Source: CAVLCC01 sp963661535
GTDB taxonomy: Bacteria; Actinomycetota; Coriobacteriia; Coriobacteriales; CADBOM01
Direction of reading: 5' to 3'
Assembly: GCA_963661535.1 (NCBI GenBank)
Contig: CAVLCC010000050.1
Location: 1 to 15,310 of the forward strand
DNA length: 15,310 bases
This document shows positions 7,182 through 15,310 of the stretch, in pieces. The notes beneath the pieces are model-generated. The model was not told the DNA's origin, made no database searches, and was given only the letters and a program-made list of their open reading frames with translations. A program made the position numbers and the translations under genes. How positions within the stretch are numbered: position 1 is the first letter of the stretch; every line of letters begins with the position of its first letter.

Positions 7182-8078
7182 ATGAAAGGAATTATCCTTG
7201 CAGGTGGCTCAGGAACGCGCTTGTATCCACTAACCATGGTTACAAGCAAACAACTCTTACCAGTTTATGACAAACCCATGATCTACTACCCCCTAAGCAC
7301 GCTTATGCTTGCTGGGATACGAGATATTCTAATAATTTCTACACCCACAGATCTTCCTAATTTTGAGCGTTTGCTCGGCGATGGCTCAAAGTTTGGCATT
7401 AGCCTGTCCTATGCATGTCAGCCATCTCCAGATGGACTAGCTCAAGCTTTTATTATTGGCGAGGATTTTATTAACAATGAATCGTGCGCTTTAGTATTAG
7501 GAGACAATATCTTTTATGGCAACGGACTGGGTCGTCACTTGCGCAAGGCGGTACACAATGCAGAAAATGGCAATGGAGCCACAGTCTTTGGATATCGCGT
7601 AGATGACCCGCAGCGTTTTGGTGTAATTGAGTTTGATGAGAACTTTAATGCAATCTCGATTGAAGAAAAGCCCGTACATCCCAAGAGTCCATATGCTGTT
7701 ACAGGCTTGTATTTTTATGACAACCGAGTTTGTGATTTTGCAAAACAAGTTAAGCCTTCTAAAAGAGGAGAGCTAGAAATAACAACACTCAACCAAATGT
7801 ATCTTGATGATGGAACGCTTTCTGTAATCACACTTGGTAGAGGATATGCATGGTTAGACACAGGAACCATGGAGAGCCTGCACGAGGCATCTGAATTTGT
7901 GCGTTCAGTAGAGAGAGCTCAAGATTTGCCTGTTTGTGTTCCAGAAGAAATTGCTTACAACAATGGTTGGATAGGAAAAGATATTTTAGAAGAAGCCGCA
8001 GATAACTGTTCTAAAAGCACATATGGGCAACATCTAAAGATTGTTGCTGCTGGTCTTGTTCCAAATTATGAGGATTAG
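7182..8078 (+). CDS. rmlA: Glucose-1-phosphate thymidylyltransferase RmlA
   Basis: Joins dTTP and glucose-1-phosphate to dTDP-glucose and pyrophosphate, the first and normally feedback-inhibited step of dTDP-L-rhamnose synthesis in the cytoplasm. The nucleotide-binding signature MKGIILAGGSGTRLYPLT is at the very N-terminus, with KQLLPVYDKPMIYYPLS next, GDNIFYGNGL near 107-116, and the sugar-site EEKP at 161-164. At 298 residues it has the family's normal length. An upstream in-frame ATG (7131) would add 17 unrelated residues; AGAGAGG at 7166-7172, nine bases before the ATG at 7182, supports the shorter form. It is the first gene of the cluster and its stop codon overlaps or touches the next start, so rmlA-rmlB-rmlCD should be one transcript. 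The 232 bases upstream hold no gene and no clear promoter. Confidence 0.95.
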   Translation: MKGIILAGGSGTRLYPLTMVTSKQLLPVYDKPMIYYPLSTLMLAGIRDILIISTPTDLPNFERLLGDGSKFGISLSYACQPSPDGLAQAFIIGEDFINNESCALVLGDNIFYGNGLGRHLRKAVHNAENGNGATVFGYRVDDPQRFGVIEFDENFNAISIEEKPVHPKSPYAVTGLYFYDNRVCDFAKQVKPSKRGELEITTLNQMYLDDGTLSVITLGRGYAWLDTGTMESLHEASEFVRSVERAQDLPVCVPEEIAYNNGWIGKDILEEAADNCSKSTYGQHLKIVAAGLVPNYED

Positions 8079-8080
8079 TG

Positions 8081-9109
8081 ATGGTAAAAGCAAATACATT
8101 ATTTGAACCCAAGAATATAATTGTCACTGGAGGTTGCGGCTTTATTGGAAGCAATTTTGTTCATTATGTGGTTCAAAGTCATCCCGATGTTCACATAACA
8201 GTTCTAGATAAACTAACTTATTGTGGCAATAAAGAAAATATTGCCAACCTCCCCCAAGATCGTGTTCATCTGATTGTCGGCGATATTTGTGATACAGATT
8301 TGTTAGAACGCATTGTTCCTGAGCATGATGCAATTATTCATTATGCGGCAGAATCACATAACGACAACTCGATAGCAAATCCAAATCCATTTGTGCGCAC
8401 AAATGTTGATGGCACTTTTTGCTTGCTTGAGGCATGTCGCAAATATGATATTCGCTATCACCATATATCTACAGATGAGGTTTATGGAGACCTAGAGTTA
8501 GACGACCCAACACGTTTTACAGAGGACAGCCCATATAAACCATCTAGTCCATATAGTTCAACAAAGGCGGCCTCTGACATGCTGGTTAGAGCATGGGTGC
8601 GAACATATGGTCTAAAAGCAACGATCTCAAATTGCTCAAATAACTACGGACCTTATCAGCATATTGAGAAGTTTATTCCTAGACAAATTACTAACATCAT
8701 AGACGGAACTCGACCAAAACTTTATGGCACAGGCAAAAACGTGCGAGATTGGATTTATACCGACGATCACTCTAGTGCCATATGGACAATTTTGACAAAA
8801 GGTCACCTAGGTCAAACTTATCTTATTGGCGCAGATGGCGAAAAGAGCAACATAGATGTTTTGCATGCAATCTTAGAAGTCATGGGCAAGGACAAAGATG
8901 ATTTTGATTGGGTAAAAGATCGTCCTGGGCATGATATGCGCTATGCCATAGATTCAACAAAACTACGACGTGAGCTTGGCTGGAGTCCAAAATATACCGA
9001 TTTTAAGGAAAGGCTTCTTCAAACTATTAAATGGTATAAGGACAATGAGCAATGGTGGCGTCCTGCAAAAGCAGCTACCGAGGCAAAATATAAAAGGTTA
9101 GGTCAATAA
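8081..9109 (+). CDS. rmlB: dTDP-glucose 4,6-dehydratase RmlB
   Basis: Converts dTDP-glucose to dTDP-4-keto-6-deoxyglucose using bound NAD+, the second step of dTDP-L-rhamnose synthesis. It is an extended short-chain dehydrogenase: the NAD motif TGGCGFIGSN is at 16-25, the family motif HYAAESHNDNS follows, the catalytic TDE is at 131-133 within STDEVYGD, and YSSTK (Tyr158, Lys162) is the active-site pair. NCSNNYGPYQHIEKFIPR matches the substrate loop. It has 342 residues, normal for the family. The rmlA stop and this start overlap in TAGTGATG. A GTG at 8078 is possible, but AGGA at 8071-8074 is well placed for the ATG at 8081. The stop is directly followed by the ATG of the next gene, indicating translational coupling. 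Confidence 0.95.
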   Translation: MVKANTLFEPKNIIVTGGCGFIGSNFVHYVVQSHPDVHITVLDKLTYCGNKENIANLPQDRVHLIVGDICDTDLLERIVPEHDAIIHYAAESHNDNSIANPNPFVRTNVDGTFCLLEACRKYDIRYHHISTDEVYGDLELDDPTRFTEDSPYKPSSPYSSTKAASDMLVRAWVRTYGLKATISNCSNNYGPYQHIEKFIPRQITNIIDGTRPKLYGTGKNVRDWIYTDDHSSAIWTILTKGHLGQTYLIGADGEKSNIDVLHAILEVMGKDKDDFDWVKDRPGHDMRYAIDSTKLRRELGWSPKYTDFKERLLQTIKWYKDNEQWWRPAKAATEAKYKRLGQ

Positions 9110-10609
9110 ATGTGTAATGCAATACATCATGAAAAAGATAGTATTAACTTTGATGGGCAACTAAAAGTTACAGATACAAAAATTGAAGGACTCAAGCTAA
9201 TTGATCTAGAGGTTCATGGTGATGCAAGAGGCTGGTTTAAAGAAAACTGGCAGCAAGAAAAGATGACCGGCATTGGTTTACCTAATTTTAAGCCCGTGCA
9301 AAATAATATATCTTTTAATGCAAATCGTGGCGTTACGCGAGGTATTCATGCAGAACCATGGAATAAATTTATATCTGTGGGGGCAGGGCGCATTTTTTGT
9401 GCATGGGTAGATATTCGCGCTAATAGCTCTACATATGGTCAGGTATTTTGTGCAACTATAGATCCATCTAAGGCGGTGTATGTTCCTAGGGGTGTGGGCA
9501 ACAGTTTTCAAGCACTAGAAGACAATACAGTTTATTCGTATCTAGTAGATGCGCATTGGTCAATAGAGCAAAAGAAGCAATACACATTTGTAAACCTAAC
9601 AGATCCAAGCCTTGATATTAACTGGCCGATTCCATTGGATTTGGCAACTCTAAGTGATGCCGATAAAACACATCCAATGCTTGCAGATATTAAGCCTATG
9701 AAAGAAAAACGAACTCTTGTTATAGGTTCTGGCGGACAGCTCGGAAAAGCCTTGCGCAACCTGGTGATAAAACGAAAGATTGAAGACTCTTTTGATTTTT
9801 TGAGTCATGCTGAGTTTGATATTTCTGATCCTTCAGCATATAGCAAAATTGATTGGAGCTTGTATAAAACCGTAATCAACTGTGCAGCATATACAGCTGT
9901 TGATGCCGCACAAACTACTAAGGGCAGATGCAAATGTTGGCAAGCAAATGCAACTGGACCTTCGCTGTTAGCAAAAGAATGTGAGAAGCACAATATCGTT
10001 TTGGTGCATATAAGCAGCGATTATGTTTTTGATGGACAAAATAGAGTGCATCTCGAAGATGAACCCATGTCACCACTTGGTGTGTATGGACAAGCAAAGG
10101 CAGCAGCAGATCTATCAGTATCTTGCTGTTCTTCTCACTATATAATTCGCACAAGTTGGGTTGTGGGAGAAGGCAACAATTTTGTTGAAAAGATGATTAG
10201 CCTATCGCAAAGAATAGCTGATGAAAATGATTCGCTTTTGAGCATAAAAGTTATAAATGATCAGTTTGGTCGACTGACTTTTGCTGATGATTTAGCAGCA
10301 GCTATTTTGCATATTTTAGATTTAAGGGCTCCATATGGAACATATAATTGTTCAAATTGCGGAGAAATAACAAACTGGACATCTATTGCAAAAATTGTAT
10401 TTGACGCAGTTAACAATAATAGTGATGCTATAGAGGCTGTTTCGTCAGAGGAATATTATTTAAATGCGAACACGCCAGTGTCACCTCGACCCACTTATTC
10501 AACATTAGATTTATCTAAATTGGAGTCTTATGGATTTTGCATGCCCAACTGGGAAGATAAACTCAAAGACTATATCAATAAGCATATTAACAAGCGTAAC
10601 TTGGGTTAG
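9110..10609 (+). CDS. rmlCD: Bifunctional RmlC-RmlD fusion (dTDP-4-keto-6-deoxyglucose 3,5-epimerase / dTDP-4-keto-L-rhamnose reductase)
   Basis: A 499-residue fusion that performs the last two steps to dTDP-L-rhamnose. The epimerase part (about 22-198) has GDARGWFKEN (37-46), VTRGIHAEPWNKF with catalytic-type His80 and Lys86, VYVPRGVGNSF and Tyr144 in VYSYLV. It resembles the streptococcal RmlC type, in which the GFAHGF segment of enteric enzymes reads G-V-x-N-x-F. The reductase part (about 201-499) is an NAD(P)-dependent short-chain dehydrogenase with GSGGQLG (206-212), NCAAYTAVDAA, HISSDYVFDG and the active-site pair Tyr326/Lys330 in YGQAK. The two join through a short linker near DIKPMKEKR. 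The start codon directly follows the rmlB stop (TAAATG). RmlC-RmlD fusions are known in some actinobacteria such as bifidobacteria. With rmlA and rmlB the pathway is complete in three genes. Confidence 0.92.
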   Translation: MCNAIHHEKDSINFDGQLKVTDTKIEGLKLIDLEVHGDARGWFKENWQQEKMTGIGLPNFKPVQNNISFNANRGVTRGIHAEPWNKFISVGAGRIFCAWVDIRANSSTYGQVFCATIDPSKAVYVPRGVGNSFQALEDNTVYSYLVDAHWSIEQKKQYTFVNLTDPSLDINWPIPLDLATLSDADKTHPMLADIKPMKEKRTLVIGSGGQLGKALRNLVIKRKIEDSFDFLSHAEFDISDPSAYSKIDWSLYKTVINCAAYTAVDAAQTTKGRCKCWQANATGPSLLAKECEKHNIVLVHISSDYVFDGQNRVHLEDEPMSPLGVYGQAKAAADLSVSCCSSHYIIRTSWVVGEGNNFVEKMISLSQRIADENDSLLSIKVINDQFGRLTFADDLAAAILHILDLRAPYGTYNCSNCGEITNWTSIAKIVFDAVNNNSDAIEAVSSEEYYLNANTPVSPRPTYSTLDLSKLESYGFCMPNWEDKLKDYINKHINKRNLG

Positions 10610-10730
10610 TTATAAAATACAATCTATATAAATACTTGCCCAGATTTACGTAGTTTATACTCCAAATGTTTTGGACAATATTTTTAAAGGTTAGTTAGAT
10701 ATAAGAAAGCATAAATGAAAAGAGATTTAT

Positions 10731-13700
10731 ATGCCACGTTATTCAGTTGTAATTCCATTTTATAAAGGTTTTCCATATATAGAGCAATGCGTTAACAGTG
10801 TGTTGTCTCAAGATTGTGACTCTTTAGAGATTTTGATTGTTGATGATCGCGATCCAGAAGATACAGGCAAAAAGCTTGACGATATCTATGGCAACAACGA
10901 ACGCGTTAAAGTAATTCACAGACAAGCTAACGGCGGTACTCTGCAAGCAAGACGTGATGGTATCTTGGCTTCTAGCGGAGATTTTGTTTTTTTGATGGAT
11001 CAAGACGACACATTGTTACCAGGAGCTTTAATCGGCATTGATAGCGAGCTTGCAGCTAAACCTGTAGATATTTTGCACTTTAAAGTGAAAGTAGTTGCCG
11101 AGACCGAAGCAGCAAAAGACGCATGTGAGGGTATGACTAACTTTCTCACTCCCCCTCTTCGTGAGCTATCTAATCAAGATATTTTGCGTTATCAATTTGC
11201 AAAACCAGATGGCTTTGATTGGCAAGTTCATCATAAGGTTTATTCTGGAGATTTAGCTCGCAAGGCATGGAATATGGCAGGAGATGCAAAACTCTCATAT
11301 GCCGATGATGTGTTTGCAAGTTTTATCATTTGCGCTCTTGCAAAAACTTATCGCTCTATAGATAAAACTTGGTATGAATATCATCTTGGTCGAGGCGAAA
11401 CTCTCAATGTTACATACGATATAAACAATTTTAAAAGATGGTGCGATGCAGACTCAAATGTTTATGAGATCATATCTGAGTTCATAAAAGAACACAAAGA
11501 CGAACTTGTTCGCGATGATTATGATGATCGCCTCATGGATATAAGAAATATCTTAGTTGAGCATTCCATAAACGAGCTATCCGATAATTTGGATATTGAG
11601 AATCGCCAAGAAGCAATAGACTATGCTTTAGAGAAGTGGTCTGCTGATGCTGTTGCAGGTGAACTATGGCGCTTTGTGCGAGATAGGGCTTATAAACTTT
11701 TTGACCTAGGTCAAAGATTTGAATTGCAAGATATTTTGGTGCGTTATCTCGAGGATGCAATTAAAGTTGACAAGTTAGTTGACGATAGCAAATCTAAGCG
11801 ATATAGCGAAATGCGTTCGGCTGCAATTATGCATATGGGTGATCTTCAGACTATATCTGGACACAGTCGTTGTCAAAACCTAGATTCATTTATGCAATGG
11901 CTGCATGAAGAAGAGCAAGAAATAAGAATCTTTGTAACAACGCATAAAGATGTTGAGCTGTTTAATAGCAATATTTTGCAACCTATTCAAGTTGGTCCTA
12001 GCGATAGATACCGATTTGAATATGCTTATCAAGATGATACATTTAACAACATTTCAAATCTCAATCCTATGTATTGTGAGTTAACAACTCAATACTGGGC
12101 ATGGAAAAACATAGATGCAAAATATTACGGATTTTGCCATTATCGCCGCTATTTTAATTTCTCAGACAATATTTATGAAGAAAATCCTTGGGGAGAAGTT
12201 GTAGAGGATTATATTAACAACAAATCTAGGGAAAAGTACTGTTTGGATGACGAATCTATCACCAATGCGATCGATGGTTTTGACATCATTACAACAATGA
12301 TAAATAACGTCGGAGAATTTCCGGATGCTTATAAAAATATACGAGATCATTATGAATATGCTTATCATTTAAGAGTTGAACACATTGACCTTATAGCTAA
12401 GATTTTAAAAGAAGAACATCCAGACTATGCTCAAGATGCTGATGAATTTTTATATGGAAAAGATGCATGCTTTTGCAATATGTATGTGATGAAAAAGGAG
12501 CTATTCTTTAGCTACTGCGAATGGATGTTTCCACTATTAGAAAAATTTATGGATCAATGGGATCCTAGTACTTTGAGCCATGAGGGAATGCGCACGCCGG
12601 GGCATCTATCAGAGAGACTCTTTAATATTTGGCTCAACCACCAAAAACGTACAAACGAAGATCTGAAACACAAACAAGTTCAGTGTGTTCATTTTGAGCA
12701 TCCCGAGCGCAAATATATTCCTCGCCTAGAGCAAACGTGTAATCTAGATAAAAAAGAAACAATTACCGTTGTGTTTGCAGCAGATAATAATTATGTGCCA
12801 ATGCTTACTACAACAATATATTCGATGCTTTGCAATGCATCTAATAAATATTTCTACGATATTGTGGTACTCGAAAAAGATATATCTGCCTCAAATAAAG
12901 ATGAAATGTCTGAGTTTTTGTCGCAGTTTAATAATGTCTCGTTGCGTTTTGCCTTTGTGGGCGACATGCTTTTGGAATATGATTTGCAAACAAACAACGA
13001 ACATATAAGCATTGAGACATACTATCGCTTTTTGATTCAAAAGATTTTGCCAAATCAAAACAAGGCATTATATTTGGACTCTGATTTGATAATCAATGGA
13101 GATATCTCAGAATTATATAACACAGAGCTTGGTGATAATTTGCTTGCTGCTGCTCATGACATAGATTTTTTGGGCAATCTAAATATGAATGATGGCTGGC
13201 GTATGAATTATGCAAAAGAAGTTCTGCAAATGAAAAACCCATACGATTATTTTCAGGCAGGAGTATTGCTTTTAAATCTTGAAGAGATGCGCAAGCTCTA
13301 TTCTTTTGAAGAGTGGTTGCATTTTGCATCGGATCCTAAGTATATTTATAACGATCAAGATATTTTAAATTGTCACTGCGAAGGCAGAGTTTTGTTTTTA
13401 GACAACTCATGGAACGTGATGAATAACTGCATAGGTCGCATACAAAGTGTCTTTAGTTTTGCACCTGCAAATATATATGATGAGTTTATGGCTGCATATG
13501 CAAATCCCAAAATTATTCACTATGCAGGTTTTGAAAAACCATGGAGACAAGGTTATTGCGATCTTTCAACCAAATATTGGAAATATGCAAGACAAATTCC
13601 TTTCTACGAAGAGCTTATAGAGAAGTTGTCTATTCCAATTCCTGAAGAAGTTGATTTAGAAGAGCCTGATGACGAGGAAACGGATGATGACGAACACGAA

Positions 13701-13817
13701 GCGTGCATATCAGAAGACAGCCCACTGCGCAATGTATTTGATGGCGTGATGCCAATGGGGACAAAGCGAAGAGAAGCAGCAAAGGCAGCGGTTCGTTTTG
13801 TGCGTGGCAAAAAATAA
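10731..13817 (+). CDS. Multi-domain glycosyltransferase (GT2 - DUF4422 - GT8)
   Basis: A 1028-residue protein with no signal peptide, probably acting at the cytoplasmic membrane face in polysaccharide assembly. The N-terminal GT2 (about 1-230) shows SVVIPFYKGFPYIEQCVNSV, EILIVDD and the metal-binding DQDD (90-93). After a helical, highly charged stretch (about 235-395), a DUF4422 module (about 399-665) carries the YGFCHYRRYF motif (HYRRY at 470-474). A GT8 module (about 677-965) starts with ITVVFAADNNYVP, has the DxD in LDSDL (783-785), NDQDILN and HYAGFEKPW. The tail is an acidic linker (about 972-995) and a basic stretch ending RFVRGKK. Three potential transferase modules imply several sugar additions by one polypeptide. 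Its place after rmlA-B-CD suggests at least one donor is dTDP-L-rhamnose, which is inference. The start has a modest AAGAGA site; the 121-base gap upstream shows no clear promoter or terminator. Confidence 0.88.
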   Translation: MPRYSVVIPFYKGFPYIEQCVNSVLSQDCDSLEILIVDDRDPEDTGKKLDDIYGNNERVKVIHRQANGGTLQARRDGILASSGDFVFLMDQDDTLLPGALIGIDSELAAKPVDILHFKVKVVAETEAAKDACEGMTNFLTPPLRELSNQDILRYQFAKPDGFDWQVHHKVYSGDLARKAWNMAGDAKLSYADDVFASFIICALAKTYRSIDKTWYEYHLGRGETLNVTYDINNFKRWCDADSNVYEIISEFIKEHKDELVRDDYDDRLMDIRNILVEHSINELSDNLDIENRQEAIDYALEKWSADAVAGELWRFVRDRAYKLFDLGQRFELQDILVRYLEDAIKVDKLVDDSKSKRYSEMRSAAIMHMGDLQTISGHSRCQNLDSFMQWLHEEEQEIRIFVTTHKDVELFNSNILQPIQVGPSDRYRFEYAYQDDTFNNISNLNPMYCELTTQYWAWKNIDAKYYGFCHYRRYFNFSDNIYEENPWGEVVEDYINNKSREKYCLDDESITNAIDGFDIITTMINNVGEFPDAYKNIRDHYEYAYHLRVEHIDLIAKILKEEHPDYAQDADEFLYGKDACFCNMYVMKKELFFSYCEWMFPLLEKFMDQWDPSTLSHEGMRTPGHLSERLFNIWLNHQKRTNEDLKHKQVQCVHFEHPERKYIPRLEQTCNLDKKETITVVFAADNNYVPMLTTTIYSMLCNASNKYFYDIVVLEKDISASNKDEMSEFLSQFNNVSLRFAFVGDMLLEYDLQTNNEHISIETYYRFLIQKILPNQNKALYLDSDLIINGDISELYNTELGDNLLAAAHDIDFLGNLNMNDGWRMNYAKEVLQMKNPYDYFQAGVLLLNLEEMRKLYSFEEWLHFASDPKYIYNDQDILNCHCEGRVLFLDNSWNVMNNCIGRIQSVFSFAPANIYDEFMAAYANPKIIHYAGFEKPWRQGYCDLSTKYWKYARQIPFYEELIEKLSIPIPEEVDLEEPDDEETDDDEHEACISEDSPLRNVFDGVMPMGTKRREAAKAAVRFVRGKK

Positions 13818-13927
13818 AATTGTTGCAGTTAGTAAATCGGCGATGCGACGATATATAAGTGTGCAGGATGCAATGCGCAGTTAGAGAAGCTATAAAAACG
13901 TGCAGTCCTAGCAAACACTATTAAAGA

Positions 13928-14464
13928 TCAATTAAGCTCCCTAATGGTGTTTGCAACCTTAATTGCAGCCTCCCCTACTGGGATGCCTGATGTATCGATA
14001 GTGATGTCGGCATATTTCTCATACAGCGGAACACGCTCGTTGTAAAGGTCTAAGATTGTTTGTGCACTCCCTCGCATTACCACACCGCGCACATCTAGAT
14101 TGCCAACACGATCTGCGATCTCTTCATAAGGAACCTCTAGATATACAACGGTTCCTATGCTGGCTAGGTGTTTCATGGCTTCATCTGAATATATTGCAGA
14201 CCCCCCAGTAGAAAGCACCGTATCTTTGCATTCAACCTCGCTAAGTATCTTGTTTTCTACCTCAATAAATCCTTCGTTTCCACGCTCATTGATAATATCT
14301 TGCAAGGTTGCATTCATTTTTGATTGAATTACAATATCTAGATCCTCAAACATCATTCCTAAAATTTTTGCAAGAACAACACCTAGGGTGGATTTTCCAG
14401 ACGCAGGCATTCCAATTAAAACTATGTTGCTCTTTTTAGAGTTTGAACTGTGAAACTGAGGCAT
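13928..14464 (-). CDS. Shikimate kinase-like P-loop kinase (atypical substrate-site residues)
   Basis: A 178-residue nucleoside-monophosphate-kinase-fold protein of the AroK family. It has the Walker A motif GMPASGKST (18-26), the FEDLD acidic pair (Asp41, Asp43), STGGSAIYS (85-93) and the C-terminal NERVPLYEKYAD, all in AroK order and at AroK length. True shikimate kinase (3-phosphorylation of shikimate in the chorismate pathway) has FR.xE where this reads FIEVE (66-70), so the substrate-binding Arg is Ile67. It also has GGG where this reads GGS (87-89), and a RPL lid where this reads RGS. It may therefore act on another substrate, although such proteins are commonly labelled shikimate kinase. 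No other aro gene is near. AGGAG upstream of the ATG at 14462-14464 supports the start. Convergent with the glycosyltransferase gene; I saw no clear terminator between them. Confidence 0.8.
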   Translation of the reverse strand: MPQFHSSNSKKSNIVLIGMPASGKSTLGVVLAKILGMMFEDLDIVIQSKMNATLQDIINERGNEGFIEVENKILSEVECKDTVLSTGGSAIYSDEAMKHLASIGTVVYLEVPYEEIADRVGNLDVRGVVMRGSAQTILDLYNERVPLYEKYADITIDTSGIPVGEAAIKVANTIRELN

Positions 14465-14782
14465 CTTTATCTCCTATTTATCTAGACCAATAAATCTCGT
14501 TTGTCTTATATGTTTAATGGTATCTCTAAAAATTTGTAAAAAGCAGCCATTATCCGTGCGATTTTCCAACATAAATTTTTAGCGCATGCAACATTGCAAT
14601 CCTTTTTGCCGTTTGCATAGCGAATGTCATTATCGCAACAAATTAAGTTCTATTTGCTCTTAAAATCATGTGTGGCTATGCTTTTCTCGAAGATAAGCAC
14701 AATAAAATCTTCTAAATATAGCTACGTAATTGTTTTCATAAAAATAAACTAGATAAATTATACAGAGAGGAAATCTGCAACA
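14465..14782. other. Divergent intergenic region between the aroK-like gene and thrH
   Basis: 318 AT-rich bases without a supported gene. It must hold the promoters of the two divergent genes; the AGGAG site of the aroK-like gene and the AGAGAGG site of thrH (14764-14770) lie at its ends. A possible weak thrH promoter (TTGTTT near 14733 with an A/T-rich -10 about 17-18 bases on) is not strong enough to list. I see no riboswitch, tRNA or repeat here. Confidence 0.5.
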
Positions 14783-15310
14783 ATGAATATCGTGTGCCTA
14801 GACTTAGAAGGTGTATTAATTCCTGAGATTTGGATAGAATTTGCCGAGGCATCAAACATTCCAGAACTCAAACTAACCACAAGAGATGAGCCTGACTACG
14901 ATGTGCTCATGAAGCACCGACTAAATGCAATGAGCAAACATGGTATGGGAATAGATGAGGTGCAAGAAGTTATTGCCACAATCAATCCAATGCAAGGTGC
15001 ACGCGAGTTTTTAGATGAACTTCGCTCTATCACACAAGTTATTATCGTAAGCGACACGTTTATTCAATTTGCAAATGCAATTATGCCCAAGCTTGGCAAT
15101 CCTACTATATTTTGCAACGAGCTTGTGGTGGACGACAAGGGCAGAATTGCAGACTATAAAATGCGTTGTGACCACACCAAACTTACAACCGTCAAAGGCT
15201 TACAAAGCATGGGCTTTGACACAATTGCAAGCGGAGATAGTCACAACGATCTAGAAATGATAGCTGCAAGCAAGGCTGGATTTTTGTTCAGAAGCACTGA
15301 TGAGATTATG
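14783..15310 (+). CDS. thrH: ThrH-type phosphoserine phosphatase / homoserine phosphotransferase, cut by the window edge
   Basis: A haloacid-dehalogenase-fold enzyme. ThrH removes phosphate from phosphoserine and can pass it to homoserine, linking serine and threonine synthesis. The first 176 residues are present out of about 200 usual. Motif I reads CLDLEGVLIPEIW with nucleophile Asp7 and Glu9; the second residue is Glu where ordinary SerB has Asp, which is the ThrH signature. TTRDEPDYDVLMKHRL also matches ThrH closely. Motif II is SDTF (90-93) and motif III/IV is GDSHND (151-156). AGAGAGG lies twelve bases before the ATG. The frame is open to the last base of the window, so only the C-terminal ~25-30 residues are missing. 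The neighbouring AroK-like gene is divergent, so there is no operon link with it. Confidence 0.9.
   Translation, partial: MNIVCLDLEGVLIPEIWIEFAEASNIPELKLTTRDEPDYDVLMKHRLNAMSKHGMGIDEVQEVIATINPMQGAREFLDELRSITQVIIVSDTFIQFANAIMPKLGNPTIFCNELVVDDKGRIADYKMRCDHTKLTTVKGLQSMGFDTIASGDSHNDLEMIAASKAGFLFRSTDEIM

Noticed and set aside
9497..9508. Apparent loss of the RmlC His in the GFAHGF segment (here GVGNSF, Asn131)
   Set aside because: The streptococcal RmlC type has Asn at the same place (G-V-A-N-G-F), so this is a subfamily trait and not a defect.
13604..13914. Ser-rich and Leu-rich minus-strand frames opposite the 3' end of the glycosyltransferase gene
   Set aside because: The Ser runs are the reverse complement of the Asp/Glu-rich linker; there is no ribosome site and no family resemblance.
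13818..13927. Possible bidirectional terminator between the convergent glycosyltransferase and aroK-like genes
   Set aside because: No stable GC-rich stem followed by a T-run is visible in either direction.

Overview
The window reads as a stretch of chromosome from an AT-rich, Gram-positive-type actinobacterium, most likely a low-GC member of the Coriobacteriia (Atopobium/Fannyhessea-like). The evidence is a SpaA/Cna-B pilin-type surface protein, a streptococcus-like RmlC fused to RmlD, a MscL with a zinc ribbon, a ThrH-type phosphatase, strong AGGAGG ribosome binding sites and A/T-rich codon choice. No tRNA, rRNA, CRISPR array, insertion sequence or phage gene was seen. The taxonomic placement is inference from protein resemblance, not from a marker gene.

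Left part (1-5183). On the minus strand is the interior of a SpaA-type surface protein. It runs off the left edge and lacks its normal N-terminus, because it abuts a PucR/CdaR-type regulator (621-2177, minus). The regulator is divergent from a URO-D-fold (MtaA/HemE superfamily) methyltransferase-like gene (2672-3727), followed by an MFS transporter (3885-5105). The divergent intergenic region holds a perfect 16-bp palindrome and a nested inverted repeat, and both plus-strand genes end at clear intrinsic terminators. The three genes look like a regulated uptake-and-processing unit for a small, possibly methylated, compound. No corrinoid protein or partner methyltransferase is visible, so the substrate is open.

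Middle (5143-6949). A CorA-type divalent cation channel (minus) is divergent from a MscL mechanosensitive channel with a C-terminal zinc ribbon.

Right part (7182-13817). Three tightly coupled genes, rmlA, rmlB and an rmlC-rmlD fusion, encode the whole route from glucose-1-phosphate plus dTTP to dTDP-L-rhamnose. A 1028-residue glycosyltransferase follows, with GT2, DUF4422 and GT8 modules, an acidic linker and a basic C-terminal helix. Together they suggest synthesis of a rhamnose-containing cell-wall or capsular polysaccharide.

Right end (13928-15310). A shikimate-kinase-like P-loop protein (minus) lacks several residues expected for shikimate binding. It is divergent from the start of thrH, which is cut off by the right edge of the window.
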